DNA from: Dendrophyllia cribrosa
Taxonomy: Eukaryota; Cnidaria; Anthozoa; Scleractinia; Dendrophylliidae
Assembly (NCBI GenBank): GCA_024195265.1
Contig: JAJLRJ010000001.1
Span: 56,221,202 to 56,285,201 of the forward strand
DNA length: 64,000 nucleotides
Direction: 5' to 3'
The first letter of the stretch is position 1. Each line of letters starts with the position of its first letter. Under the pieces are notes generated by a model. That model saw nothing but the letters and a program-made list of their open reading frames with translations. It made no database searches and had not been told where the DNA came from. Of this stretch, positions 53,598 through 64,000 are shown piece by piece. Both the position numbers and the translations under genes were made by a program.

Positions 53598-54150
53598 AGT
53601 ATATACTGAAACAGTGGATAGCATTGTTGGCGCGCTCTGATTGGCTACTGAAACTCGGAATAGCAAGTGCTATTCACCTCCCAGCAATTTGCGCGCGAAA
53701 ATTGTAATCGTTGACAGGAATAAATGAGTTAAAAAGCATCATTTTCGTTATATTATCTCACTGTTTCAGTATATACTAAAACAACTATTCACCTCAGTGT
53801 AGGTGGGTAAAAGTAAAGTCGCGCACACGAGCCAGAAGGCTCACAACGGCCGGAGCTTAAACCCGGTTTCTGTAGCATGAAGCGACTAGGAATATTGCTA
53901 CTCCCCCCTGGATGGGATGCTAGTCCATCGCAGGGTTACCCCCAGCATTTTTTTGTCGCCGGTACCCATTTATACACCTGGGTGGAGAGAGACAGTGTGG
54001 AGTAAAGTTTCTTGTCTAAGGAAACAACACGACGGCAGAGACCAGGCTTCGAACCATCGACCTTCAGGTTGAAAGTCCGACGCACTAACCACTAGACCAC
54101 CGTGGCTTCACTAGTAGTGGTGGATATTTACCTCGCCGCCTCCCTCTGAA
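53598..54150 (-). mobile_element. Reverse copy of the hairpin-headed element, split by a SINE
   Basis: TTAGTATATACTGAAACAGT through CACCTCAGTGTAGGTGGGTA is the reverse of 5178-5469. The match resumes at 54115 with GTAGTGGTGGATATTTACC. The gap is filled by a tRNA-derived SINE. Confidence 0.85.
53815..54112 (-). mobile_element. tRNA-derived SINE
   Basis: The minus strand begins GAAGCCACGGTGGTCTAGTG, box A TGGTCTAGTGGTTAGTGCG, then box B GGTTCGAAGCC, the arrangement of a tRNA head, followed by a roughly 230-bp body (CAGGTGTATAAATGGGTACC, GGACTAGCATCCCATCCAG). Confidence 0.85.
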
Positions 54151-56100
54151 GATTCTTTCCAGCTAGCCAGCTGGTCAACTAGCTGACTAATTTCCTCGCC
54201 CCAACTAGCTAGGTAGCCTTTTCCCGCCCTAATTTAAAAATAATTGCCGGAAAACTTTAAAAACGACCCCCAAGCAATCCTCTGAAATCTTCGGTGATCT
54301 TGGGAAGTGCTCGGAAGTAAATTCGTAACAATAACTGAATTTCGGTGATAAAAAACGTTCCATGGGAATAAAAAAAAAATTCCGCTTGTTCGTAACGTCC
54401 CAGGGAGGCTAGGGGCTGGGGAAGTTGGTGGGGGCTGGGTTGGAAGTGCGTCTGCCGGATCAAATCGTTTGCTCATGTCTAAAAACAAATACCCCAATCT
54501 ATTAAAGTCACTGCTGTCCGGAAAATGCGAAAGGCGTTTTAAACGTAGCAAATGAAACAGCCGTCCTCATAGCCCCATGCCAGCTGAGCTAGCATTCTTT
54601 CAGATTGATCTAACAGAAAATCTCACTTTTTAAATTTCTCCAACCCCGGTGGTGTGAAATCTTCTCCCAGCCAGGCAGGTTGATACAACGAAAGTTTTCG
54701 TTCAGCCAGCTGAGACACTGCATGAAGAACAGTGGAACAGCTTCGTTTTAATTGTCAGTGAATTTTGTCCTGCTAAACATCCAGGCGCAAAATACAGTTT
54801 TATATGGAAATTCGGTGGCACACTGGAATAAAAAAATTCAGAGACCCGGAAAAAGATTATATTCGTCAAATTTGAGAGATGTAATTCGGGATGCGAGTTA
54901 AAAATCGGAGCGGAAAGTGGGATTTCGCGTTTTTGAGGGGTCGGGATGCGGGAACCGTGAGGTATAGTACAGCGCGATACGGGATTACAATCTTGTTTCT
55001 CACCCTCGCTTTTCTTCTTAATAAGATGCATTTTTCGGATCGACAAGTCTGTCTTTCGGGTCGACAATAATTTTGTCGATTCGTACGACTCGCAAGAATC
55101 GACAACCTGCAAGAGGGCCTGTTATTAACCTCTTTCCCAGGGTCTCTCATCTGGCACGAGTCCCTATTTCGGGTCGACAGCTACACTTTACGGCATCTCA
55201 TTTTGTCGATCTGTACCGAAAGCATTGGACATGGATGAGATTTTAGACATTATCAATTGTGTAACCCTATATTATGAAAAGGGAGCGAGCGGGAATGCCT
55301 TCCTACGAAAAGAAAAATTCCAGGCACAGATTTCAATGCAAATTACTACTCTGAAAGCTTTAAAAGGAACTGTCAGGTGAGTCGATGTCTGTAGATCTTT
55401 TCTGTATTTTATTAACCACCGGTACACATAAAGATTTAAGACCACAAACAAGCTTAAACATATCTGGTCTATTTGGACCGATCTCGAGTTTTAATATGGT
55501 CGTTATGAAGCACGCGGGAAGTTTGGCGAGCGCGAAAGAAGCGAAAGAATTCGCCGAAAGCAACTCTAGCTTCTCCAGTGATCTCCAAATTAACTTACCA
55601 AGTGCTTCATAACTCGATGAAGCACAACTAAAATCATACATCAATTGTTTTATAATATTGCCAATGGAAACTGAGGAACGACGAAGAAGAAACTTGTCTT
55701 TTTGATTCCACAAAAAGCGAATTAATTTTGCTCACACGGATAAATTTTCAAAATAATCGAAATAACCGACCAACTATGAATGGAATCACTTTAGCCACAT
55801 GATTTCGACGTAAAGAAGGGCAGGATGGCGGGACTATTAATAGGGAAACTGAATGGGCGGGAAGGCGGGTTGTGGACCCTCATGTAGCTATTCTAAGAAG
55901 CTTATATAGTGACGTTTTCAGTTTTCATACATGTGTCTGTAAAGCGTGGAACCGCGGGAAAAACTTAACTGATAGAAGTATTAAGCTTATATGGAGAACG
56001 CAGCAAACGCACGGTTCCCAGCGCCATTACAACCTCAAATTTCGATATAAAACCCTTTCAAAGGGTAGTTTAGGCTTGTAGACGCTGGATATTACAAAAA
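54151..56100. other. Intergenic upstream of SIRT1
   Basis: 54850-55240 has dispersed-repeat words (GGGATTTCGCGTTTTTGAGG, TTTCGGGTCGACA). A 117-codon minus frame at 55360-55713 overlaps a 75-codon plus frame; neither has a recognised domain. Confidence 0.4.
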
Positions 56101-56489
56101 AAATGATTTTTTCTAGAGTCGATATTTGGCATCGACTGGCGGAACTGACATTGAAACATTGTATTTCGCACCGCCCATTCAAAATGCTGAAAATGTCGGT
56201 CACGACCCCGACCACGACCATGAAATCTTCTATCAATTTGGTAAAAAGAAAATTGCATAATTTTGTCCAATCATTATTTTTTGTTGGTGTTGCGGGATTA
56301 GCGGTGGTACTGCACAGTGGCATTTTTCTTTAAAAACAATGTGACAGTTCAGCCGGGAAACCGTTCAGTCGTGTGGTCCCTTTGATCGATTTTTGCCGCC
56401 ATTTTCCTTTGAGAAGAACGCAAAGGAATGGGTCGGGAAGACAAAGCTTCGGCTTCGGAAGGGAACCTGAAACTAGTCACAAATCCAAG
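56101..56489 (+). promoter_or_regulatory. SIRT1 upstream region and 5'UTR
   Basis: The 390 bp before the start codon are less AT-rich and include GCCGCCATTTTCC (a YY1-like CCATTTT word) 90 bp before the ATG. No TATA box is seen. Confidence 0.35.
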
Positions 56490-59400
56490 ATGGCGGATCG
56501 TGAAGAGCTAGAATTCACCACTTCGAAGCGAGCTCGTTGGTCATCAGAGAGTTCTTGTGATCAAAGCATAAGCGTTGTCGATTCTACAGATAAAGAAGAA
56601 GCTAACGATGGTCATCTTTTGCGGCAAACTGGATCTGAACAAAATGTTTCTGTCGAAAATATATCATCGGAAACGGAATCACGTGAACAACAAGGCGTCC
56701 ATGTTTCTCACGAAAGACTCGAAAGCGATAATTTCCCGACCTGTTTCAGCGTAGAAGACGACTTGAATAATCTAGATGAACATCACTTTCAGCCAATAGC
56801 AGGTAGAAAAAATGTTTGTGTTCTTAAATCATCTATAACATAGGTATTTGCTAGTTTTCTGTGTCCGCCATTTTGTATTAGATCGTTTCATTGCGAACGA
56901 CGACAATTTTATTTCGTAAGCTTTATCAAAATACGTTTTGTAGTCTTAAAATAGCAACTTGTCTATCACAGGAAACGTACTGTGCCTCATTATCAATCAT
57001 ATCACGAAATATTTAACTTTGTAGAATGTCTCCAAATACCCTAAACTACCCCCCCCCCCCCCCCCCCCTCCCTCCTCCATACCCCTGGCATGACAATGTA
57101 ACCTTTTTGCTTGTAAATGTCAATTAAATTTCACGACATCAAAAGACACCTTGCATATAAACACTACAAAATAACTCTAGCAAAATGGAGATTTTTTTTG
57201 GTAAAAAAAAACCACTCATGCCTGTTCTGTGCGGTCACCCTTCATCCAGTTTATTATGATTTACTTTTCTTGTTTTGTTTACTTCGATTTTAATCCTTTA
57301 TCAAATTATTACAAAAACAATCAATTGATATATTTCCTTATCTATTATCTATCAACAACAACAACACTTTATTTATGTATGGGGTAGTGAACTGGCTAAA
57401 GACTTCTAGTGCTCAATGAACAGCTAATTTACTGTGATTAAAATAAACTAAAATATATTTACTAAGAAAGAAAATCAAGATGCTAGGCCTACCCATTATT
57501 ATCAAAAGTCATAATTTAACTAAAAATTGCATTTGACAAGTACAACATAATGAAAGATGCCATTTAGCACAACAATTTTTTTTCTGTGTATGTTTAGTTT
57601 TGTTGTATAACTGAAAGGAAACTGAATATACAAATGAAGGGCTTGGTTAAAAACTAGAACTTATTTGGCCTTAACAACCAAATTTATCCAAAAAAATAGC
57701 TGAAAGCTATATGTACATGTACCAAGTTAAGCTCTTTTTTATCAAACTCTACTTTTATCAATATTTTATAAAGTCATGTTTTAACCCATGAATACGCAAA
57801 GCGTAATGAACAGGTTATTAGTAATGGTGGGAAATTCACACTCGCTCGCTCGCTCCTTCCATCAGCTGTAAACTTTTCTTGGTAATTACACTGACCAGTG
57901 CACAAGCTGCTTTCATGGCAAATGCAAAGTAATATATACATGTATAAAAGGGGAAATTTTGAAAGCGCTGCTCCAATGTTTTGCATCATTGGGGTTGGGG
58001 GGGGGGGCAAAGGGGGTTAAATGGCAGAAATTTTTTAGGAGCTGGGAATGTTCATGTGCAGAATGACAGTAAAATTTGATTAACTGTTCTATGTTGAAGA
58101 TATGTCCGCGAAATTTAGAGCAACATTTTGCGTCCTTCACAAAAAATGCAACAATAATTCAACAAAAACTCATGAAGTTTTTTTGAAAAACATTATTTTG
58201 AAAAGGAAAACTTACGGTGTATTGTGTGTTGTGTGAGTACAAGTGTGTGAGGGGGGCGGGGGGAGATGCATTGGAATAGCCCAACCACCTTTTTTTTTTT
58301 GAAAACTTGCTTCAATCCAATGTGGTATTTTCTCCATACGCTCTTCAAAGTCACAACTTATTTTTGATAATTTTTGTGCAAGGACCTATGGGCTGGATTC
58401 AGAGACAGATGAGTCTTGGCATTAATCCTGAAGATGTTTTGGCTTACATGTTGCCCCATGCCCAATTGGTAAGTGTGTATTCAAGGACTTCTGGATTAAA
58501 ATAAAATTAATGATATTCAGTTGCATGCAATATAATGTTACGTAGAAGTGCACACAAATTAGGCTGTCTAAGTTTGTCTTCTGTGGAGCATAGGACATCC
58601 ACTGTAGATCTCTATTATACTCTATTTTAAGTCAGTTGATAATGGTTTCCAAGGTTTTTGTTTCAGTAGCCCTCCTTTCAAAAGGGTTAGCCTTCCTAGT
58701 TTCACCAGAGCTTCCAGTCAGGCTTTTGTGGCTACTGTAGCAGCCACATCCTCAACAAAACTCACCCTGGCTGGCCCTTTCCTACTTTACAATGTTGCCC
58801 AGGGTTCTTGAAGAGGACTTAGATTTTGATTTTTTCCCCTTATAAGTGACAGGTTTCTAAATTGTAGAAAGAAACAAGATTAGGGTTAGGATTAGGATCT
58901 CTGGACACAAAGGGAAAAGAATGCTGTTCAGATATGAGCAGCCATTAGTGGGGAGGAGCATTGCATTGTGTGACAACCAACAACAACAACAACAACAACA
59001 ACAATTTTATTTTATTTCATTATTAATATAACAATATTTTCAACATTGACAACCCACAGTTAGCATACATGTAGCTAATAATAATAATAATAATAATAAA
59101 TAAACACAAAGGGAAAAGAAATTGAGGTGGGTTGTCAAAAATAAGAACAAAAATTAACATTAGCACCTAGTAATATGACTGAAACCCAAATATACATGTA
59201 ATGGAATTAAAGTATTAGGGTCTCAACTGAACTACTGCCAAAAAAAACGTGATTGCACAAAACATACGAATCTCTGTTAAGTTAGTTTTGGGCCATTTTG
59301 TTGGTGGTTGTGGGTGATTTGGGATAATAATAATAATAATTTATGCATTGATCTTCTCTGCAGCCACCCACCTTAGACAAAGGAACCTTGTGGAAAATCA

Positions 59401-62400
59401 TCATTGATATACTTACAGAGCCCACCCCAAGACAAAAGCTGGACCACATCAACTCCTTAGATGATGTTGTAGAGCTTCTGCGAGGATCAAAGAACATTGT
59501 CGTTCTCACAGGGGCTGGGGTATGCACTGAATACTTCTGACTTCATTGTTATAAACTCTATTCCTGGAATTAAGTTACTGTCCAGATGCTAGTGTTAATA
59601 ATTATGAGCATTGAACAAAGAGAAAGAGTACAATGTAAATTTAATGATAACTATTACATGTAAATGCTGCTTGTGTTTGAATGTCCCAATGAATAGTAAC
59701 TGTAAGCCATGCACTTTGGCCAGTGCTAGTGTCATTTTACATTGTGTAACTGATATTTGTAGTTTTTATTTCAGCTATATCCTTAATCCTACAGTAGCTA
59801 GATTTTATTGTTCCATTTTTACTTACATGTAGCTCTAGATTATTAAAATTTCACACATTATGTACTTAACCCATTGACACCTGAACCGCCCGTAACCGCC
59901 CGTACAAGACTCCACTGCTTTAAAAAATTGTAACTTTCTCAATCGTGCGAACATTGCCTTAACTAGCAGTGGTGAGCATTGACTAGAAAGTCTTTCAAAT
60001 TGAGATACCCAATAAACACAAAAAAGTCAGCGATTTTTGCAGAATATCAGCGTTTGAATTTGGACAATAACAAAAATTACCGTTTTTAACGTCATAGAAA
60101 AACAACAAAAATCACGTTTTTGCCTTTAGTTTTTTTTATTCAAATCATCGTGGCAAACCCAAAAGTCAACATTTACAGCAAAATTCAGTCCTAGTCCTAG
60201 CTTAGCAGTGAATTTTTTTGCTCTTATTCGTTGCTCGGGCCTAGCTACAGCTTCTTATACTAGTGCATACTCACCTTGCCTCGATTTTCAACATCACCAC
60301 CGCACTGCATGCTGGGAAATAAACAGATTTTTTTTTTTGACAGCGCCCATTCCGTTCTCCAAAATTTTCATATATATACTAAGTCCACAGCCACTCTGAC
60401 CCACCGCCGAAATTTCGCGCTTGTTGTGTTCTCCTGTGGTCGCAACTTCCAAAATATGCCGCGGTAGGTCGAGAAATTCATCCAGAGTCGAGTCCCAAAG
60501 CCACTTCGTTTCCAGGCGGCCATTTTTCCAGTTCAATGAGCAACGAGCCAAATTCGTAAATGAAGTACAACACCTAACTCGCTTCATTGAGAAGTGGACT
60601 CTGAACTACCTCCAAGCTTAATGATGCTCACCAGGCAGCTACTAAAGATGAAAAATGGCTGTGAACTTACCAAAAATCGTAGATAATTCATATTGGACCC
60701 TTTATTGCAAATCAACCAAGCAAAATGAGATCGTCACAATGACGTTTCCAGTAAACTCGAGCCTTCAGTGTTTTAGAACAGCAGCACTTTCAATGGTAAC
60801 TCCAAATATGAAGTCACGAAATCTTATGGGGCGTGTGTATGCAGAAAATCACTCAAAAACGTAAAAATCCTCAGGTGTGAATGGGTTAATGAAGAAAGAT
60901 AAAGGTCACGTGACCAGGGCTTTTGACACCCCCCGGCGAAAGTTAGGGTTAGGGATAGTTCAAATCTAGGGTTAGTGTTAAGATTCTAGGGTTAGAACAA
61001 TTTCTAGGGTAAGGTGTAACTTGGCTAAGGGCCAGGCCTAACTTAGGGTTAGGTCCCAGGTTTGGGGTTGGCCAGGTCACGTGATAGGCAATAGTATCAA
61101 ACTTGATCACCCAAGATGAACTGACCCTCGACTACTGACTGTCACCAGCTGTTCTAACTCCACCTCTTATGTCTAGTTTTGAAAATCACCACCCCTTGAA
61201 GTTGGCTTTCATGCAACTTTCACCTTTGCACTAAATATTGGCCAGCAACTAGTACCCTCCCCCCAGATCTTGATGCATATGCCTGTTTTCAAATTAAATA
61301 GTGATGACATGTTCCTAGTCTTAAGGGTTTTTTGTTTGACTGGTTTAAGAGCCAAAACTATCAACTGTAAGAAAAATAGATTTTTTGATTAACCCATTGA
61401 CACCTGAACCGCCCGTAACCGCCCGTATAAGACTCCACTGCTTTAAAAAATTGTAACTTTCTCAATCGTGCGAACATTGCCTTAACTAGCAGTTGTGAGC
61501 ATTGACTAGAAAGTCTTTCAAATTGAGATACCCAATAAACACAAAAAAGTCAGCGATTTTTGCAGAATATCAGCGTTTGAATTTGGACAATAACAAAAAT
61601 TACCGTTTTTAACATCATAGAAAAACAACAAAAATCACGTTTTTGCCTTTAGTTTTTTTTATTCAAATCATCGTGGCAAACCCAAAAGTCAACATTTACA
61701 GCAAAATTCAGTCCTAGTCCTAGCTTAGCAGTGAATTTTTTTGCTCTTATTCGTTGCTCAGGCCTAGCTACAGCTTCTTATACTAGTGCATACTCACCTT
61801 GCCTCGATTTTCAACATCACCACCGCACTGCATGCTGGGAAATAAACAGTTTTTTGACAGCGCCCATTCCGTCCTCCAAAATTTTCATATATATACTAAG
61901 TCCACAGCCACTCTGACCCACCGCCGAAATTTCGCGCTTGTTGTGTTCTCCTGTGGTCGCAACTTCCAAAATATGCCGCGGTAGGTCGAGAAATTCATCC
62001 AGAGTCGAGTCCCAAAGCTACTTCGTTTCCAGGCGGCCATTTTTCCAGTTCAACGAGCAACGAGCCAAATTCATAAACGAAGTACAACACCTAACTCGCT
62101 TCATTGAGAAGTGGACTCTGAACTACCCCAAGCTTAATGATGCTCACCAGGCAGCTACTAAAGATGAAAAATGGCTGTGAACTTACCAAAAATCGTAGAT
62201 AATTCATATTGGACCCTTTATTGCAAATCAACCAAGCAAAATGAGATCGTCACAATGACATTTCCAGTAAACTCGAGCCTTCAGTGTTTTAGAACAGCAG
62301 CACTTTCAATGGTAACTCCAAATATGAAGTCACGAAATCCTATGGGGCGTGTGTATGCAGAAAATCACTCAAAAACGTAAAAATCCTCAGGTGTGAATGG

Positions 62401-63222
62401 GTTAAGAAACACAATTTTCATTGTACCTTTTAAAAATAATATACTGTAATTACAACCTTTGTTGTAACATTTTTTTAATTAAACACCATATACATGTACA
62501 TTTACACCCTTAGTGTATTTTCAGTTAACACAGCTTAACTTTGGTATGGTTTTCTCAGAAGACATCAAATTATTAAAGATCCTTTAAGTTGATGATCAAA
62601 ATTACCAGACTTGTGTCAGTAATGTTTTTGGGGTCTTGATTAATAAAATTAGCCATTGCCATATATGTCTTGCAATTTGTTGTCCACTTCATAAAATGCA
62701 AGTTTTTTTACTGGGTGACTAGGCAACATGCACACTTCATGCAAATGTCATGCAGTTCTCTCTTATTTCACACAATGTATATTTATGTCATGCTAAGACA
62801 TGTTTTTTAAGTTCATCATTTTCAAAACAAAATTTGCTCTATTTGAACTAGTCAGCCAATGATCCACTAAGTATAAAAACTGGGACCAAATGTTCTGCTT
62901 GTGAAGCCATACTCTGGCTACTTGTTTTGCCAATGTGTCCCAAATGAATTAAGCACACAGTTCTTCTAAAAAAAAAAACTTTAAACAACCCCAACCAACC
63001 AAAGACAGTTGATGTTGGCCAGCAGAACACAACTTTATTCATATTGCTGATATTTTGTTTGCATTTTAGGTATCTGTATCTTGTGGTATCCCCGACTTTA
63101 GATCTCGTGATGGCATTTATTCCAAGCTAAGTGTGGAATACCCAGATCTTCCCGATCCTCAAGCTATGTTTGATATTGGTTACTTCTACCAAAATCCACG
63201 ACCTTTCTTTAAGTTTGCAAAG
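56490..63222 (+). CDS. SIRT1: NAD-dependent deacetylase sirtuin-1, 5' part (4 exons), continues past window
   Basis: Exons 56490-56802, 58383-58468, 59364-59519 and 63070-63222 join in phase (GT-AG) to give residues 1-236. The start MADREELEF has a strong context (AAGATGGCG); the frame is open upstream but without an ATG. A basic SKRARW motif near residue 12 may be a nuclear signal, as in SIRT1. Exon 2 (GPMGWIQRQMSLGINPEDVL) and exon 3 (LWKIIIDILTEP) are the SIRT1-specific N-terminal helices. The Rossmann motif NIVVLTGAG-VSVSCGIPDFR spans exons 3-4 (residues 177-196), then SRDGIYSKL and DLPDPQAMFDIGYF. The catalytic histidine and zinc module lie beyond the window. SIRT1 deacetylates histones and transcription factors using NAD. 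Confidence 0.95.
57050..57068 (+). repeat. Poly-C tract in SIRT1 intron 1
   Basis: About 19 C followed by CCTCCCTCCTCC. Confidence 0.95.
57352..57380 (-). repeat. CR1-like LINE 3' tail
   Basis: ACAACAACAACACTTTATTT is the reverse of the TTG-repeat tail of the LINE at 35640-36150. Similar CAA runs are at 58978-59012. Confidence 0.55.
57782..57872 (+). repeat. Dispersed repeat shared with 19649-19745
   Basis: GAATACGCAAAGCGTAATGA and TCAGCTGTAAAC occur in the same order in both places. Type unknown. Confidence 0.7.
59870..60885. mobile_element. TTAA-flanked element, copy 1 (SIRT1 intron 3)
   Basis: Ends CCCATTGACACCTGA and TCAGGTGTGAATGGG with TTAA on both sides (59866-59869, 60886-60889), as in piggyBac-like elements. 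1016 bp. Frames of 60-97 codons are not recognised as transposase. Confidence 0.85.
60940..61080 (+). repeat. Degenerate TTAGGG-like repeats
   Basis: Several GGGTTAGG and TCTAGGGTTAG words between the two TTAA elements. Confidence 0.7.
61393..62401. mobile_element. TTAA-flanked element, copy 2 (SIRT1 intron 3)
   Basis: Same orientation, 1009 bp and almost identical to copy 1 (a shorter T run and scattered point changes), flanked by TTAA at 61389-61392 and 62402-62405. Confidence 0.85.
62406..63069. other. SIRT1 intron 3, right end
   Basis: AT-rich, nothing recognised. It ends with TTTTGTTTGCATTTTAG before exon 4. Confidence 0.5.
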
Positions 63223-63521
63223 GTAAAAATGTCTTGAATTTCTCTTGCTGCATGTACATTGTAGAAAGGAAAAAAATATTACCTTTTTGAAGTTTGCAGA
63301 ATCCATGTAATACTTTATTTATGTAATGGCATTTCCATCACTGTCCAATGCCGCTTTACAGATTTTAATTACATTAAATTATATTAAGTTACCTATACGG
63401 TGCTTAAATTTTAACAATGCTGTGAAAACCTAATAGATAAAGAACTTAGAATTCAGTACTAATAATATTAAATAAGCTTGTAACCATATTAAAGTGCCCA
63501 TAACCTATATTTTTTTATTTT

Positions 63522-63923
63522 TGTATCTAAATCTACACGTCACGTAATGAACATCTGCGAAAAAAATTTTTGATTTCAGCAAAACGTGAATTTTTTATGA
63601 ATATTTCAAATCTTCAAAATCCTATTTTTTTGTGGTATACCCGTCCCACTGTTAAGAAGGCCAACAGGCTCACATGTTCCTTAATGTACATCACAGTTCC
63701 TTTGTTTGAAGTCACAAGTTCCTTTGTTTAAAGTTATGTGTTCCTTAATCTACGTCACGGATCCTTTGTTAACCAAGAGGGACCGAGAGGAGACTAATGC
63801 GAATGGTGGACCAAAATGGCGACAAATTTGGAAGACTTTAAAAAATCATAAAAAATTCACGTTTTGCTGAAATCAAACAATTTTTTCGCAGATGTTCATT
63901 ACGTGACGTGTAGATTTAGATAC
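63522..63923. mobile_element. Long-TIR element in SIRT1 intron 4
   Basis: Arms 63522-63608 and 63835-63923 (GTATCTAAATCTACACGTCA and complement) are nearly perfect. The centre has TTCCTTTGTTT repeats. Confidence 0.88.
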
Positions 63924-64000
63924 GACAAGAACTCTGCGAGTACTATGATTGGGCTGTTAAGGATATCTTCACTCCTTTTACTTCAAACTCTTCGAACTCT

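Noticed and set aside
55360..55713. 117-codon minus frame upstream of SIRT1
   Set aside because: It overlaps an open plus frame, has no recognised domain and no clear splice or promoter context.
56373..56489. N-terminal extension of SIRT1 upstream of MADREELEF
   Set aside because: The upstream open stretch has no ATG; the ATG at 56490 has a strong context.
60208..62380. Pairs of identical 60-97 codon frames in the TTAA elements
   Set aside because: They are identical only because the two elements are; codon-level conservation cannot be judged and no transposase motif is present.

Overview
The window is eukaryotic nuclear DNA: AT-rich, intron-rich and full of transposable-element debris. The genes and the repeat types (Penelope-like elements, CR1-like LINE ends, many TIR mini-elements, tRNA-derived SINEs) suggest a marine invertebrate, most likely a cnidarian and probably an anthozoan. 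That identification is inference; the gene calls rest on reading exons, splice sites and phases directly.

Layout. (1) 781-28066, minus strand: the first 15 coding exons of a secreted ADAMTS metalloprotease of the ADAMTS2/3/14 (procollagen N-proteinase) type, continuing past the left edge. The order is signal peptide, ADAMTS propeptide, two tandem VHL-beta-like modules, then the catalytic domain with HETGHTLGMEHD and IMAP. The two modules sit between propeptide and protease, and all 15 exons join in phase. Its introns hold satellites, a minisatellite copied from one of the gene's own splice donors, a 2 kb minisatellite, a Penelope-like fragment and many inverted-repeat elements. (2) 28-40.6 kb: intergenic, with a Penelope-like element split by a CR1-like LINE. 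(3) 40681-49779, plus strand: a complete six-exon UBE2D gene (147 aa) with a transposon-filled fifth intron. (4) 50.6-56.4 kb: intergenic, with a tRNA-derived SINE nested in a hairpin element. (5) 56490-63222, plus strand: the first four coding exons of SIRT1, continuing past the right edge; its third intron carries two near-identical TTAA-flanked 1 kb elements.

The three genes are unrelated housekeeping or matrix functions and show no common pathway. The main discovery candidate is the ADAMTS with built-in VHL-beta-like modules: VHL reads hydroxyproline, and ADAMTS2-type enzymes cut hydroxyproline-rich procollagen, so the fusion suggests a substrate-reading protease. A stop codon and AATAAA directly after the second module also suggest a protease-free isoform.
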